DNA of 64,000 nt, taken from positions 1 through 64,000 of the forward strand of contig DAOMFL010000001.1 in assembly GCA_035429805.1 (NCBI GenBank). The letters run 5' to 3'. The DNA comes from JALORV01 sp035429805 (GTDB taxonomy: Bacteria > Pseudomonadota > Gammaproteobacteria > Burkholderiales > Burkholderiaceae_F). The notes beneath the pieces are model-generated. The model worked only from the letters and a program-made list of their open reading frames with translations, did no database searches and had not been told where the DNA came from. Below are positions 34,601 to 43,475 of this stretch, one piece after another. Both the position numbers and the translations under genes were made by a program. Every line of letters begins with the position of its first letter. Position 1 is the first letter of the stretch.

Positions 34601-34768
34601 CGGCAACAGCCGGCGCGACGGCGGCGGGGGGTTCGAGCGCAGTGTCGGAACGGAGCCTGCATTCGAAGCGCGGCTCGCGGCGCCGGCATCGCCTGAAAGG
34701 CGCGCGCCGCACTCGGGACAGAACTTCTCGCCCCGCCTTCTTGGCCGTCCGCATACGCAAACGATCAT
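31601..34768 (-). CDS. Zinc ribbon / class III nucleotide cyclase / AAA ATPase / TPR signalling protein
   Basis: A 1055-residue multidomain protein. An N-terminal zinc ribbon has C4-x-C6 and C17-P-E-C20. A class III cyclase domain (about 58-235) has metal-binding D67 (LFADVCGST) and D111 (TLGDGVLALFG); the purine-selecting Lys position before GDG is Gln107/Thr108, as in the subfamily linked to ATPase modules. An AAA_16-type ATPase follows (PLVGRDDL; Walker A G284-E-A-G-A-G-K290-S; Walker B LLLVVED). The rest is TPR-like helical repeats. It is first in the four-gene operon and probably its sensor or regulator. Cyclase activity is not certain. A GTG at 34777 is an alternative start 3 codons upstream. 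Confidence 0.85.
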   Translation of the reverse strand: MIVCVCGRPRRRGEKFCPECGARLSGDAGAASRASNAGSVPTLRSNPPPPSRRLLPERKQVAVLFADVCGSTQRVARSDPEEARHYLDQALGLMKAAVGAYGGTISQTLGDGVLALFGAPSADEDYALRACLAGQDIQRRSIEWNRSVGDDARSFSVRVGIDAGEVVVSGETEFVASHYRADGIPVHVAKRLEQAATPGSVLVSGNVFRLLDHRLTAKRLGARRLEGVDTDIELYELALRSAVAPLARQRHAAPLVGRDDLIGTLDGLVASVQMGAMRCVGLRGEAGAGKSRVIAEFCRTQSARGLSVRAVGAHGYTSHVQYAVVADLMRELIEPRSESDTADGRQDQWIDAWVGAEPAHNAAVIDLLGLGDPGSAWKALTPGQRRRRIGEALQWLLTRGVASGPLLLVVEDLMSADRESQRLFEQVLRRVESLPIFLCVTYRDGYQPPWAEAHWFSEHRVRLLERREMLTIAREVLGRDPSLLTPIDRLVTKADGNPFYLEQMVMTLIDDGTFVGPPGAYRCASPDAKVRIPASIAVVIGSRVDRLPPPAKATLEAAAVLGEPLSVPVLASMRGSSEDEIRGHLALAAAAGLLQAAGQLESHWSFRHSLVQEVMARALTRPRRKALHRAALSALKELGGAGLPDQSAVLAQHALSGEVWEEAASFALSSMSQSIARSANREALAAFEQGMDAARHVEDALTRSALELDLLSETLGALLPLGRGEQILGNLDRAKGIARQIGDARREAAVLVQLAVMLWTEGRYEQGLDVAREAASAAVTAGSRSLQMAAGQARMMIHHGLGLYALALEDAHEVEASFGPELGARRIMAGWAVLAGLNVKVFLAEVLARMDDLDAAQRACDEAYRELSGHEHAFSRTLVDFVQGRLLIDGGRYDEAVERMDSALQYCRANDVATMYPPLYAEWCWALALNGNAKDAAARLRVAISERLHLAGGRYNEFYLSHALAVALAGCGKYDEARTSAIAAIDYASAHGQRGHEAEAAFTLAWIASAGGGADVAQTQLQRAEALARQCGMVRILRLCAELRQTLVQHVSVSG

Positions 34769-34827
34769 GCGCCCCACCCCAGGCGCGCCCGCCGGGCCTC
34801 CAGCCGCACAAGCAGGCAGCGCGCGGC

Positions 34828-34843
34828 TAACTTACCAAAGTTA
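34828..34843 (-). promoter_or_regulatory. Inverted repeat upstream of the cyclase-P450-DyP operon
   Basis: TAACTT (34828-34833) and AAGTTA (34838-34843) are a perfect inverted repeat around ACCA, about 60 bp before the first gene of the operon. It is an AT-rich patch in GC-rich DNA and a candidate operator or part of the promoter. Confidence 0.4.
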
Positions 34844-34903
34844 TGGCGGCTGCGGGTGTGAATTTCGGAGCCCGGTCGCCCGCCGCCCGGAGCCCAGGCC
34901 CCA

Positions 34904-35389
34904 TCACGCTGCCAGGGCCCGCTCGACGTCCTTCTCAAGCTCCTCCGGCTTCGTCGTTGGCGCATAGCGCTCGACGACGTTGCCTTTCTTGTCGACCAGG
35001 AACTTGGTGAAGTTCCACTTGATCGCCTCGCTGCCGAGCAGGCCCTTCTTCGTGCTGGTCAGGTACTTATAAAGCGGGTGGGCGGAGTCGCCGTTGACGT
35101 CGATCTTCGAGAACATCGGGAACGTGACGCCGTAGTTCATCTCGCAGAACTCGGCGATCTCGTCGTCGGGGCCCGGTTCCTGCTGGCCGAACTGGTTGCT
35201 CGGGAATCCGAGCACCGCGAAGCCCTTGTCCTTGTACTTCTCGTAAAGCGCCTCCAGCCCCTTGTACTGCGGCGTGAAGCCGCACTGGCTGGCCGTGTTT
35301 ACGACCAGCAAGACCTTGCCCTTGTAGTCCGACAGCTTGCGTGTCTTGCCGTCGATGGTCTTGGCGCTGAAGTCGTAGACGGTCGCCAT
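34904..35389 (-). CDS. gpx: Glutathione peroxidase-family thiol peroxidase
   Basis: A 161-residue Cys-type GPx that reduces H2O2 and organic or lipid hydroperoxides. The catalytic tetrad is visible: C36 (TASQCGFTPQY), Q70 (NQFGQQEPG), and W125-N126 (IKWNFTKFLVD). There is no signal peptide, so it is cytoplasmic. It sits between pilU and the lipid/peroxide operon, on the same strand as both. The 135-bp gap to the cyclase gene and the inverted repeat there argue for separate transcription. Confidence 0.92.
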   Translation of the reverse strand: MATVYDFSAKTIDGKTRKLSDYKGKVLLVVNTASQCGFTPQYKGLEALYEKYKDKGFAVLGFPSNQFGQQEPGPDDEIAEFCEMNYGVTFPMFSKIDVNGDSAHPLYKYLTSTKKGLLGSEAIKWNFTKFLVDKKGNVVERYAPTTKPEELEKDVERALAA

Positions 35390-35444
35390 CGCGCATCCTC
35401 AGGTTGGAAGGCGATCAGTGTAGCGGCGGGCGCCGCCCCCAATG

Positions 35445-35469
35445 AAAACGGGACGCGATGCGCCCCGTT
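35445..35469 (-). terminator. Putative Rho-independent terminator after pilU
   Basis: Read on the minus strand, AACGGG-GCGCATCGCGT-CCCGTT forms a stem whose 3' arm runs into TTTTCATT. It lies 20 bp after the pilU stop and on the same strand. Confidence 0.55.
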
Positions 35470-35489
35470 CAACCCTGCTCATACCCGGG

Positions 35490-36632
<1,143 letters not shown>

Positions 36633-36650
36633 CGTCGATTTCCCTGGCGC

Positions 36651-37694
36651 TTAGCCGCCGAATGTTTCGGGAGTCTTGGCGTACTGCCGCGCCTCGCCTA
36701 CCGCAACGACATTGCGGCGGACCAGATCCAGCAGGGTCTGGTCAAGAGTCTGCATGCCGAACTGCTGGCCGGTCTGGATCATCGAGTACATCTGCGCCAC
36801 CTTGTTCTCGCGGATCAGATTGCGGATCGCCGGCGTGCCCACCATGATTTCGTGCGCGGCAACGCGACCGTTGCCGTCCTTGACCTTCAGCAGCGTCTGC
36901 GAGATCACCGCCACGACTGACTCCGAAAGCATCGCGCGCACCATCTCCTTCTCGGCGGCCGGGAACACGTCGACCACGCGGTCGATCGTCTTGGCGGCGG
37001 ATGACGTGTGCAGCGTGCCGAACACCAGGTGGCCGGTCTCGGCGGCCGTCAGCGCGAGGCGGATTGTCTCGAGGTCGCGCAACTCGCCGACCAGCACGAC
37101 GTCCGGGTCCTCGCGCAGTGCCGAGCGCAGCGCGTTGGAGAATGACAGCGTGTGCGGCCCGACCTCGCGCTGGTTGATGACCGACTTGCGGCTCTCGTGC
37201 ACGAACTCGATCGGGTCCTCGATCGTCAGGATGTGGCCGTAAAGGTTGTTGTTGACGTGGTCGACCATTGCGGCGAGCGTGGTGGATTTGCCCGAGCCGG
37301 TCGGACCGGTCACCAGCACCAGGCCGCGTGGTTTCAGCGAGAAGTCCGCGAACTGCCGCGGGCACTGCAGTTCCTCCAGCGACAGCACACGCGACGGAAT
37401 CGTCCGCAGCACGGCGGCGGCGCCACGGTCCTGATTGAACGCATTGACCCGGAAGCGCGCCAGGCCCGGCAGATCGAACGAGAAATCCGTCTCGAGGTTC
37501 TCGTCGTACTGCTTGCGCTGCGAGTCATTCATGATGTCGTAGATCATGCCGTGGACATCCTTGTGCTCGAGCGGCGGCAGGTTGATGCGCCGGACATCGC
37601 CATGCACACGGATCATCGGCGGCAGGCCGGCGGACAGGTGCAGGTCCGACGCCTTGTTTTTGACGGAGAATGCGAGCAGTTCAGAGATGTCCAT
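36651..37694 (-). CDS. pilT: Type IV pilus retraction ATPase PilT
   Basis: A 347-residue hexameric ATPase that depolymerises type IV pili. Walker A is VTGPTGSGKSTTLAAM, Walker B is PDVVLVGELRDLETI, the His box is GHLVFGTLHTSSAAKTIDR, and the PilT signature AIRNLIREN is present near the C terminus, required for retraction. It is divergent from yggS, with the usual pilT-pilU order. Confidence 0.95.
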   Translation of the reverse strand: MDISELLAFSVKNKASDLHLSAGLPPMIRVHGDVRRINLPPLEHKDVHGMIYDIMNDSQRKQYDENLETDFSFDLPGLARFRVNAFNQDRGAAAVLRTIPSRVLSLEELQCPRQFADFSLKPRGLVLVTGPTGSGKSTTLAAMVDHVNNNLYGHILTIEDPIEFVHESRKSVINQREVGPHTLSFSNALRSALREDPDVVLVGELRDLETIRLALTAAETGHLVFGTLHTSSAAKTIDRVVDVFPAAEKEMVRAMLSESVVAVISQTLLKVKDGNGRVAAHEIMVGTPAIRNLIRENKVAQMYSMIQTGQQFGMQTLDQTLLDLVRRNVVAVGEARQYAKTPETFGG

Positions 37695-37814
37695 GGCGGA
37701 ACGCGTGTGCTCCAGTGCGTGTCGTCGGCGCGGCCCGAAGTGGGCACGGGCTTCGAAGGGGGTAGCGTAGGCCGGCCGGAGCCCGTCGGAACAGCAAAAT
37801 AGCCAGAAAAAATA

Positions 37815-37826
37815 AGCCTCTAGGCT
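37815..37826. promoter_or_regulatory. Small palindrome in the pilT-yggS divergent gap
   Basis: AGCCT-CT-AGGCT lies 14 nt before the yggS ATG in an A-rich patch of the intergenic region. It may be an operator or a leader hairpin. There is no direct evidence of function. Confidence 0.25.
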
Positions 37827-37840
37827 GTTTGAAATCGATT

Positions 37841-38560
37841 ATGTCCACGATGCGAGACGCCTTGCAAGCCAATTTGCAGGGGGTTCACGAGCGCATTACC
37901 AAGGCTGCGCGAGGCGCGGGGCGGGCACCCGAATCCGTCGTGCTGGTGGCTGTAAGCAAGACCTTCCCGGCCGAAGCGGTCGCCGCAGCGCTCGCGTGCG
38001 GACAGGTGCACTTCGGCGAGAACTACGCGCAAGAGGGTGTCGAGAAGATCGCGCGCGTGCGCGACCTGGCTCCGGCGTCTGCACCCTGCTGGCACTTCAT
38101 CGGGCCGGTCCAGAGCAACAAGACCCGCACCCTTGCCGAGCACTTTGACTGGGTCCAGTCCGTCGATCGGCTCAAGATCGCGGAGCGCCTGTCGCAGCAG
38201 CGGCCGCCTTCGATGCCACCGCTCGACGTGCTGCTGCAAGTCAACATCAGCGGCGAGACCACGAAGAGCGGTGTTGCGCCGGCCGATCTGACGGTGCTGG
38301 CGCGCGCCGTCGCCTCGCTGCCACGCCTGCGGCTGCGCGGCCTGATGGCGATTCCGGAGCCTGAGGGCGAGCCCGGCCGCCAGGTGGAGCCGCTGCTGCG
38401 CATGCGGCGGCTCTTCGACGAAATGCGTGTCGAACACCCCGGCTGCGACACGCTGTCGATGGGCATGTCGGCCGACCTCGAAGCCGCAGTGGCGGCCGGC
38501 TCGACGATGGTGCGTATCGGCACGGCAATATTCGGGCAACGCGAAAGGAAAGCAGCGTGA
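37841..38560 (+). CDS. yggS: YggS-family pyridoxal phosphate homeostasis protein
   Basis: A 239-residue PLP-binding TIM-barrel protein (alanine racemase N-terminal fold) that buffers PLP. The PLP Lys is in LVAVSKTFP near residue 38. HFGENYAQE, CWHFIGPVQSNKTR, VNISGETTKSG and LSMGMSADLEAAVAAGSTMVRIGTAIFG are family hallmarks. ATG 37841 is preferred; TTG 37829 and ATG 37850 are also in frame. It overlaps proC by 4 nt (GTGA), a pair conserved across many bacteria. Confidence 0.93.
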   Translation: MSTMRDALQANLQGVHERITKAARGAGRAPESVVLVAVSKTFPAEAVAAALACGQVHFGENYAQEGVEKIARVRDLAPASAPCWHFIGPVQSNKTRTLAEHFDWVQSVDRLKIAERLSQQRPPSMPPLDVLLQVNISGETTKSGVAPADLTVLARAVASLPRLRLRGLMAIPEPEGEPGRQVEPLLRMRRLFDEMRVEHPGCDTLSMGMSADLEAAVAAGSTMVRIGTAIFGQRERKAA

Positions 38561-39369
38561 ACCTCGCATTCATCGGCGGCGGCAACATGGCTCAGGCGAT
38601 GCTCGGCGGCATGCAGGCCAGCGGCATGGTGACGGCATCGATGCACGTGCTCGAACCGGATGCGGCCAAGGGCGCGGAAATGGCTCAGGCCTACGGCGTG
38701 ACGCCGCACGAGACGCCGGGCGACTGGCTGCGCGCGGTAGAGGTGGTCGTGCTCGCCGTCAAGCCGCAGACCGCGCGCGAAGCGGTTGCGGCCGTAGTGC
38801 AGTATCTGGGCACGCCGCTGGTCGTCTCGATCGTCGCCGGCGTGCGCGGCGCCACGCTGGCACGCTGGCTCGGCCACCAGCGCATCGTCCGCGCGATGCC
38901 GAACACCCCTGCGCTGATCCGTGCCGGCATCACCGGCGCCGTCGGACTGGACGAGGTGTCGACGAGCCAGCACGACAAGGCCGACCGCATCCTGCGCTCG
39001 ATCGGCCAGGTGGTGTGGCTGACGGACGAGTCGTTGCTCGATCCGGTCACAGCAATCTCGGGCAGCGGTCCCGCCTACGTCTTCTACTTCATCGAGGCGT
39101 TGCAGGAGGCCGCTCGCGAAATGGGGTTCACCGAGGAACAGGGCCGTCTGCTCGCGGTGGAGACCTTCGTCGGCGCCGCGCGCCTGGCGCAGTTCGGAGC
39201 CGAGCGGGTCGCGCTGCTGCGTGAGCGCGTGACCTCCAAAGGCGGCACGACGGCGGCAGCACTGGCCTGCTTCGAGCGCGACGACATCCGCCGTCGCATC
39301 GTGGACGGGGTGCGCGCCGCGCGCGACCGCGCCGCCGAGATGGGTCGGCAGTTCGACACGGAAAGCTGA
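38557..39369 (+). CDS. proC: Pyrroline-5-carboxylate reductase
   Basis: A 270-residue enzyme for the last step of proline synthesis. The NAD(P)-binding motif FIGGGNMAQAML is at the N terminus, VRAMPNTPALI lies mid-protein, and the signature DPVTAISGSGPAYVFYFIEAL with VTSKGGTTAAAL closes the active site. The start is GTG 38557, overlapping the yggS stop, so translation is coupled. Confidence 0.94.
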   Translation: MNLAFIGGGNMAQAMLGGMQASGMVTASMHVLEPDAAKGAEMAQAYGVTPHETPGDWLRAVEVVVLAVKPQTAREAVAAVVQYLGTPLVVSIVAGVRGATLARWLGHQRIVRAMPNTPALIRAGITGAVGLDEVSTSQHDKADRILRSIGQVVWLTDESLLDPVTAISGSGPAYVFYFIEALQEAAREMGFTEEQGRLLAVETFVGAARLAQFGAERVALLRERVTSKGGTTAAALACFERDDIRRRIVDGVRAARDRAAEMGRQFDTES

Positions 39370-39370
39370 G

Positions 39371-39391
39371 CGGGCGCGCCCGCCGGCGGGC
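39371..39391. repeat. Overlapping palindromes between convergent proC and ubiA
   Basis: CGGGCGCGCCCG (39371-39382) and GCCCGCCGGCGGGC (39378-39391) are perfect overlapping palindromes filling the 24-bp gap between the two stop codons. A bidirectional terminator role is possible, but there is no T-tract. Confidence 0.4.
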
Positions 39392-39393
39392 AC

Positions 39394-40254
39394 TCAGGTG
39401 GCGTAGTGGATCGCTGTCCCGGCGAACAGCGCAAGCCCGACCCAGTTGTTGTGCCGGAAGGCGGCAAAGCAGCCGTCCCTCGTCCGGGTCCGGATCAGCA
39501 GATGGTGGTAAACGGAACAAAGCACGCCGAAGGCCCAACCGGCGTAGTACGGCCAGGTGGCGTGGATGCCGTGTCCGACCAGCAGCATCAGTGAGAAGAA
39601 GCCGCCATAGCAGGCCATCACGGCGGCGACGTCCCAGCGACCAAAGAAGATGGCCGAAGACCGGATGCCGAGCTTCACGTCGTCGTCGCGATCCACCATG
39701 GCGTACTCGGTGTCGTAAGCCACGACCCAGAGCATGTTGGCGACGAAGAACAGCCATCCGAGCCTCGGCACTTCGCCCAGTGCGGCAGCGAACGCCATAG
39801 GAATGCCGAATGAGAAGGCGACGCCGAGGTAAAGCTGCGGAATCGGAAAGAAGCGCTTCGCCAGCGGGTAGGTGCCGGCCACCGCCGCCGCAATCAGCGC
39901 CAGCCGCATCGCCGCCTCGTTCAGGAACAGCAACAGCAGCGCGGCGAGCGCGCACAGCGCCGCAGACACCGCAACGGCCTCGAGCGGACTGACGTCACCG
40001 CGCGCGACGACGCGGTTGGCAGTGCGCTTTACATAGCCGTCGAAGCGGTAGTCGGCGGCGTCGTTGATGGCGCAGCCGGCGGACCGCATCAGGAACGTGC
40101 CGAACACGAAGACAGCCACGAGCAGCGCGCTCGGCAGACCCCCGGACGCGATCCACAGCGCGGTCAGCGTCGGCCAGAGCAGCAGCAGCGTGCCCACCGG
40201 CTTGTCGAGCCGGACAAGGCTGGCGTAGAGAGGGAGGCGACCGGAGGAGATCAT
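39394..40254 (-). CDS. ubiA: 4-hydroxybenzoate polyprenyltransferase
   Basis: A 286-residue membrane prenyltransferase that attaches the polyprenyl tail to 4-hydroxybenzoate in ubiquinone synthesis. Two Asp-rich Mg-pyrophosphate motifs are present: N64-D-A-A-D68-Y-R-F-D72 and D181-T-E-Y-A-M-V-D-R-D-D-D192. Eight or nine helices are expected. ATG 40254 follows a purine-rich stretch; GTG 40269 would add five residues. It is divergent from ugpB. Confidence 0.93.
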   Translation of the reverse strand: MISSGRLPLYASLVRLDKPVGTLLLLWPTLTALWIASGGLPSALLVAVFVFGTFLMRSAGCAINDAADYRFDGYVKRTANRVVARGDVSPLEAVAVSAALCALAALLLLFLNEAAMRLALIAAAVAGTYPLAKRFFPIPQLYLGVAFSFGIPMAFAAALGEVPRLGWLFFVANMLWVVAYDTEYAMVDRDDDVKLGIRSSAIFFGRWDVAAVMACYGGFFSLMLLVGHGIHATWPYYAGWAFGVLCSVYHHLLIRTRTRDGCFAAFRHNNWVGLALFAGTAIHYAT

Positions 40255-40366
40255 GGACGGCCGGGTCACTTTGCCCGTGAACCACAGGCGGGCTATCGTA
40301 ACAGCCGCGGCACGACGTCCCGTCAGAATGCCGCGCCATCAGAATTCGATCACCCGGAGGAGACCC

Positions 40367-41680
40367 ATGTTCCGCAAGACTGCTGCGAAGGGCGTAACCA
40401 TTGCCGTGCTCGCGCTGGGCACGAGTGGTGCGCTGGCCCAGACCGAAGTGCAGTGGTGGCACTCGATGCCCGGGGCGCTGGGGGACTGGGTCAATGGCCT
40501 GGCGAGCGGCTTCAACGCCAGCCAGCAGCAGTGCAAGGTCACGCCGACCTACAAGGGCGCCTACGACGTCTCGATGACGGCGGCGATCGCGGCGTACCGC
40601 GCCGGCAATGCACCGCACATCCTGCAGGTCTTCGAGGTCGGCACCGCGACGATGATGAGTTCCAAGGGAGCGATCGTCCCGGTCGGCGAAGTGATGAGCA
40701 AGGCCGGCTACAAGTTCGACCCGAAGGCCTACATCCCGGCGGTGACCGGTTACTACACCGCGCCGAACGGTCAGATGCTGTCGTATCCGCTGAACAGTTC
40801 GACCACGGTGTTCTATTACAACAAGGATGCCTTCAGGAAGGCGGGCCTCGATCCGAACAGGCCGCCGAAGACCTGGCCCGAGGTGGCACTTGCCGCCGCC
40901 AAGCTGAAGGCGAGCGGCGAGAAGTGCCCGTTCACGACCAGCTGGCAGAGCTGGACCCAGCTCGAAAGCTTCTCGACCTGGCACAACACCGAGTTTGCGA
41001 CCAAGAACAACGGCTTCGGCGGACCGTCGGCGCGGCTCGCGTTCGACACGCCGCTGCATCTGCGGCACCTCGACAACCTTTCGAACATGGCCAAGCAGGG
41101 CCTGTTCGTCTACAAGGGCCGCGGCAATACGGCGGACGCTCCGTTCTACTCGGGCGAGTGCATCATGAGCACGGCGTCGTCGTCGGCCTACGGCAACATC
41201 AAGAAGAACGCCAAATTCGACTTCGGCATGTCGACACTGCCGTACTACCCCGACGTCGCGGGCGCTCCGCAGAACACGATCATCGGCGGCGCCAGCCTCT
41301 GGGTGATGTCGGGCAAGAAGCCGGCCGAGTACAAATGCGTGGCTGATTTCTTCGACTACCTGTCGAAGCCCGAGATCCAGTCGAAGAGCCACATGGAGAC
41401 CGGCTATCTGCCCGTCACGATGGCGGCCTACGAGCTGACGAAGAAATCCGGCTTCTACGACAAGAATCCGGGGCTCGACGTTCCGGTACAGCAGATGATC
41501 GTCAAGACGACCGACAAGTCGCGCGGCATCCGCCTCGGCAACTTCGTGCAGATCCGCACGATCAACGATGAGGAGATGGAAAACCTCTGGTCGGGCAAGA
41601 AGACGGTGCAGCAGGCCGTCGGCGACATGATCAAACGCGGTAACGAGCAGCTGGAGCGATTCGAGAAGACCAGCAAGTAG
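40367..41680 (+). CDS. ugpB: sn-Glycerol-3-phosphate ABC transporter substrate-binding protein
   Basis: A 437-residue periplasmic binding protein with a signal peptide (cleavage after TSGALA). Family residues include EVQWWHSMPGALGDWVN near the mature N terminus, GNAPHILQVFEVGTATMM, PLNSSTTVFYYNKDAFRKAG, and FYSGECIMSTASSSAYGNI, all characteristic of UgpB. A strong ribosome binding site (GGAGGAG) precedes ATG 40367. It is first in ugpBAEC. No clear Pho box is visible upstream, although ugp is phosphate-regulated in E. coli. Confidence 0.92.
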   Translation: MFRKTAAKGVTIAVLALGTSGALAQTEVQWWHSMPGALGDWVNGLASGFNASQQQCKVTPTYKGAYDVSMTAAIAAYRAGNAPHILQVFEVGTATMMSSKGAIVPVGEVMSKAGYKFDPKAYIPAVTGYYTAPNGQMLSYPLNSSTTVFYYNKDAFRKAGLDPNRPPKTWPEVALAAAKLKASGEKCPFTTSWQSWTQLESFSTWHNTEFATKNNGFGGPSARLAFDTPLHLRHLDNLSNMAKQGLFVYKGRGNTADAPFYSGECIMSTASSSAYGNIKKNAKFDFGMSTLPYYPDVAGAPQNTIIGGASLWVMSGKKPAEYKCVADFFDYLSKPEIQSKSHMETGYLPVTMAAYELTKKSGFYDKNPGLDVPVQQMIVKTTDKSRGIRLGNFVQIRTINDEEMENLWSGKKTVQQAVGDMIKRGNEQLERFEKTSK

Positions 41681-41731
41681 ACGGACGCGGTCGGCCCGAC
41701 GGCGGACCGGCCCTCCCCCCACGGCCCGCGC

Positions 41732-42613
41732 GTGGACAAGCGAGCGTTCTTCCGCAGCCGCTGGCTGCCGTACGCGCTGGTGGCGCCGCAGCTCGCGATC
41801 ACGATCATCTTCTTCTTCTGGCCGGCCGGACAGGCGCTCTACCAGAGCGTGCTGATGCAGGACGCCTTCGGCGCCAACACCGAGTTCGTCGGCCTCGAAA
41901 ACTTCCGCACGCTCTTCAACGACCCCGGCTACCTCGCGTCGTTCAGGGTCACGGCCGTGTTCTCCGCGCTCGTCGCCGGGTTCGGCCTGGCGTTCTCCCT
42001 GCTGCTCGCCGTATTTGCCGACCGGCTGCTGCGCGGTGCCACTGTGGTCAAGACGCTGCTGATCTGGCCCTATGCGGTCGCGCCCGCGATCGCCGGCGTG
42101 CTGTGGCTGTTCATGTTCAATCCGACGCTCGGGGTGGTCGCGCACTGGATGAAGCGCGCCGGAGTCGACTGGAACTTCCTGCTCGACGGCCGCCAGGCCC
42201 TGCTGCTGCTGGTAATGGCTGCCGTCTGGAAGCAGATCAGCTACAACTTCGTCTTCTTCGTCGCCGGGCTGCAGGCGATCCCGAAGTCGCTGATCGAGGC
42301 CGCTGCGATCGACGGCGCCGGACCGGCCCGGCGCTTCTGGACCATCGTCTTTCCGCTGCTGTCCCCGACGACGTTCTTCCTGCTGGTGGTCAACATCGTC
42401 TATGCGTTCTTCGACACGTTCGCGATCGTCGATGCGATCACCCAGGGCGGACCGGGGCAGGAAACCTCGATCCTTGTGTACAAGGTCTATCACGACGGCT
42501 TCAAGGCGCTCGACTTCAGCGGTTCGGCCGCGCAGTCGGTCGTGCTGATGGCGATTGTCATTGCGCTTACGGTGCTGCAGTTCCGATTCATCGAGCGCAA
42601 GGTGAATTACTGA
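41732..42613 (+). CDS. ugpA: Glycerol-3-phosphate ABC transporter permease UgpA
   Basis: A 293-residue inner-membrane permease with about six helices. The EAA loop reads SLIEAAAIDGAGPARRFWTIVFPLLSPTTFF. The start is GTG 41732 (MDKRAFFRSRWLPYALVAPQ), which matches the family N terminus. It ends 6 nt before ugpE. Confidence 0.92.
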   Translation: MDKRAFFRSRWLPYALVAPQLAITIIFFFWPAGQALYQSVLMQDAFGANTEFVGLENFRTLFNDPGYLASFRVTAVFSALVAGFGLAFSLLLAVFADRLLRGATVVKTLLIWPYAVAPAIAGVLWLFMFNPTLGVVAHWMKRAGVDWNFLLDGRQALLLLVMAAVWKQISYNFVFFVAGLQAIPKSLIEAAAIDGAGPARRFWTIVFPLLSPTTFFLLVVNIVYAFFDTFAIVDAITQGGPGQETSILVYKVYHDGFKALDFSGSAAQSVVLMAIVIALTVLQFRFIERKVNY

Positions 42614-42619
42614 TCAACG

Positions 42620-43468
42620 ATGGTCGAACGGCGTCGCTGGCTGGATGTGCTGTCCTACGCGCTCGTGATCGCGGGGATCGCGATCGTCGCCTTCCCCGTA
42701 TATCTGGCGTTCGTCGCCTCGACGCAGACCGCCGAGGCGGTGGAAGCGGCGCCGATGTCACTCGCGCCCGGCGATCTTCTCGTCGACAACTACCGCCGCG
42801 TACTGTTCGAGGGCGGCGGCGTCGGCTCGCGCGCGCCTGTGGGCCGCATGATGCTGGTGAGCCTGACGATGGCGCTCGGCATCGCGATAGGCAAGATCCT
42901 GATCTCGCTGCTTTCAGCCTTCGCCATCGTCTACTTCCGCTTCCGGCTGCGCTACTTCTTCTTCTGGATGATCTTCATCACGCTGATGCTGCCGGTGGAG
43001 GTGCGCATCGCTCCGACCTACGAAGTGATGTCCGACCTCGGCCTGCTCAACACGTTCCCGGGGCTGATCCTGCCGCTGATCGCGTCGGCGACGGCGACCT
43101 TCCTGTTCCGCCAGTTCTTCATGACGGTGCCCGATGAACTCGCCGAGGCGGCACGCATTGACGGCGCGGGCCCGATGCGGTTCTTCTTCACGATCCTGGT
43201 GCCGCTTTCGGTCACCAACATCGCGGCGATGTTCGTCATCCAGTTCATCTACGGCTGGAACCAGTACCTTTGGCCGCTGCTGATCACGACCAGCGAGGAC
43301 ATGTATCCGATCGTCATCGGCATCAAGCGGATGATCGGCGGCGGCGACGCCGCCAACGAGTGGAATCTGATCATGGCGACCGCGATCCTGGCGATGATCC
43401 CGCCGGCCATCGTCGTGCTGCTGATGCAGCGCTGGTTCATCAAGGGCCTGGTCGAGACGGAAAAATAG
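42620..43468 (+). CDS. ugpE: Glycerol-3-phosphate ABC transporter permease UgpE
   Basis: A 282-residue partner permease of UgpA. The EAA loop is DELAEAARIDGAGPMRFFFTILVPLSVTNIAAM. The C-terminal QRWFIKGLVETEK is of the MalG/UgpE type. It lies between ugpA and ugpC in the operon. Confidence 0.92.
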   Translation: MVERRRWLDVLSYALVIAGIAIVAFPVYLAFVASTQTAEAVEAAPMSLAPGDLLVDNYRRVLFEGGGVGSRAPVGRMMLVSLTMALGIAIGKILISLLSAFAIVYFRFRLRYFFFWMIFITLMLPVEVRIAPTYEVMSDLGLLNTFPGLILPLIASATATFLFRQFFMTVPDELAEAARIDGAGPMRFFFTILVPLSVTNIAAMFVIQFIYGWNQYLWPLLITTSEDMYPIVIGIKRMIGGGDAANEWNLIMATAILAMIPPAIVVLLMQRWFIKGLVETEK

Positions 43469-43475
43469 AGCAGCG

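Noticed and set aside
40255..40366. Pho box upstream of ugpB
   Set aside because: No pair of CTGTCAT-like repeats with 4-bp spacing is present in the ubiA-ugpB gap.
39995..42493. An 832-codon minus-strand frame opposite ubiA, ugpB and ugpA
   Set aside because: It crosses three well-supported genes and has the Arg/Asp/His-rich composition of antisense frames in GC-rich DNA.
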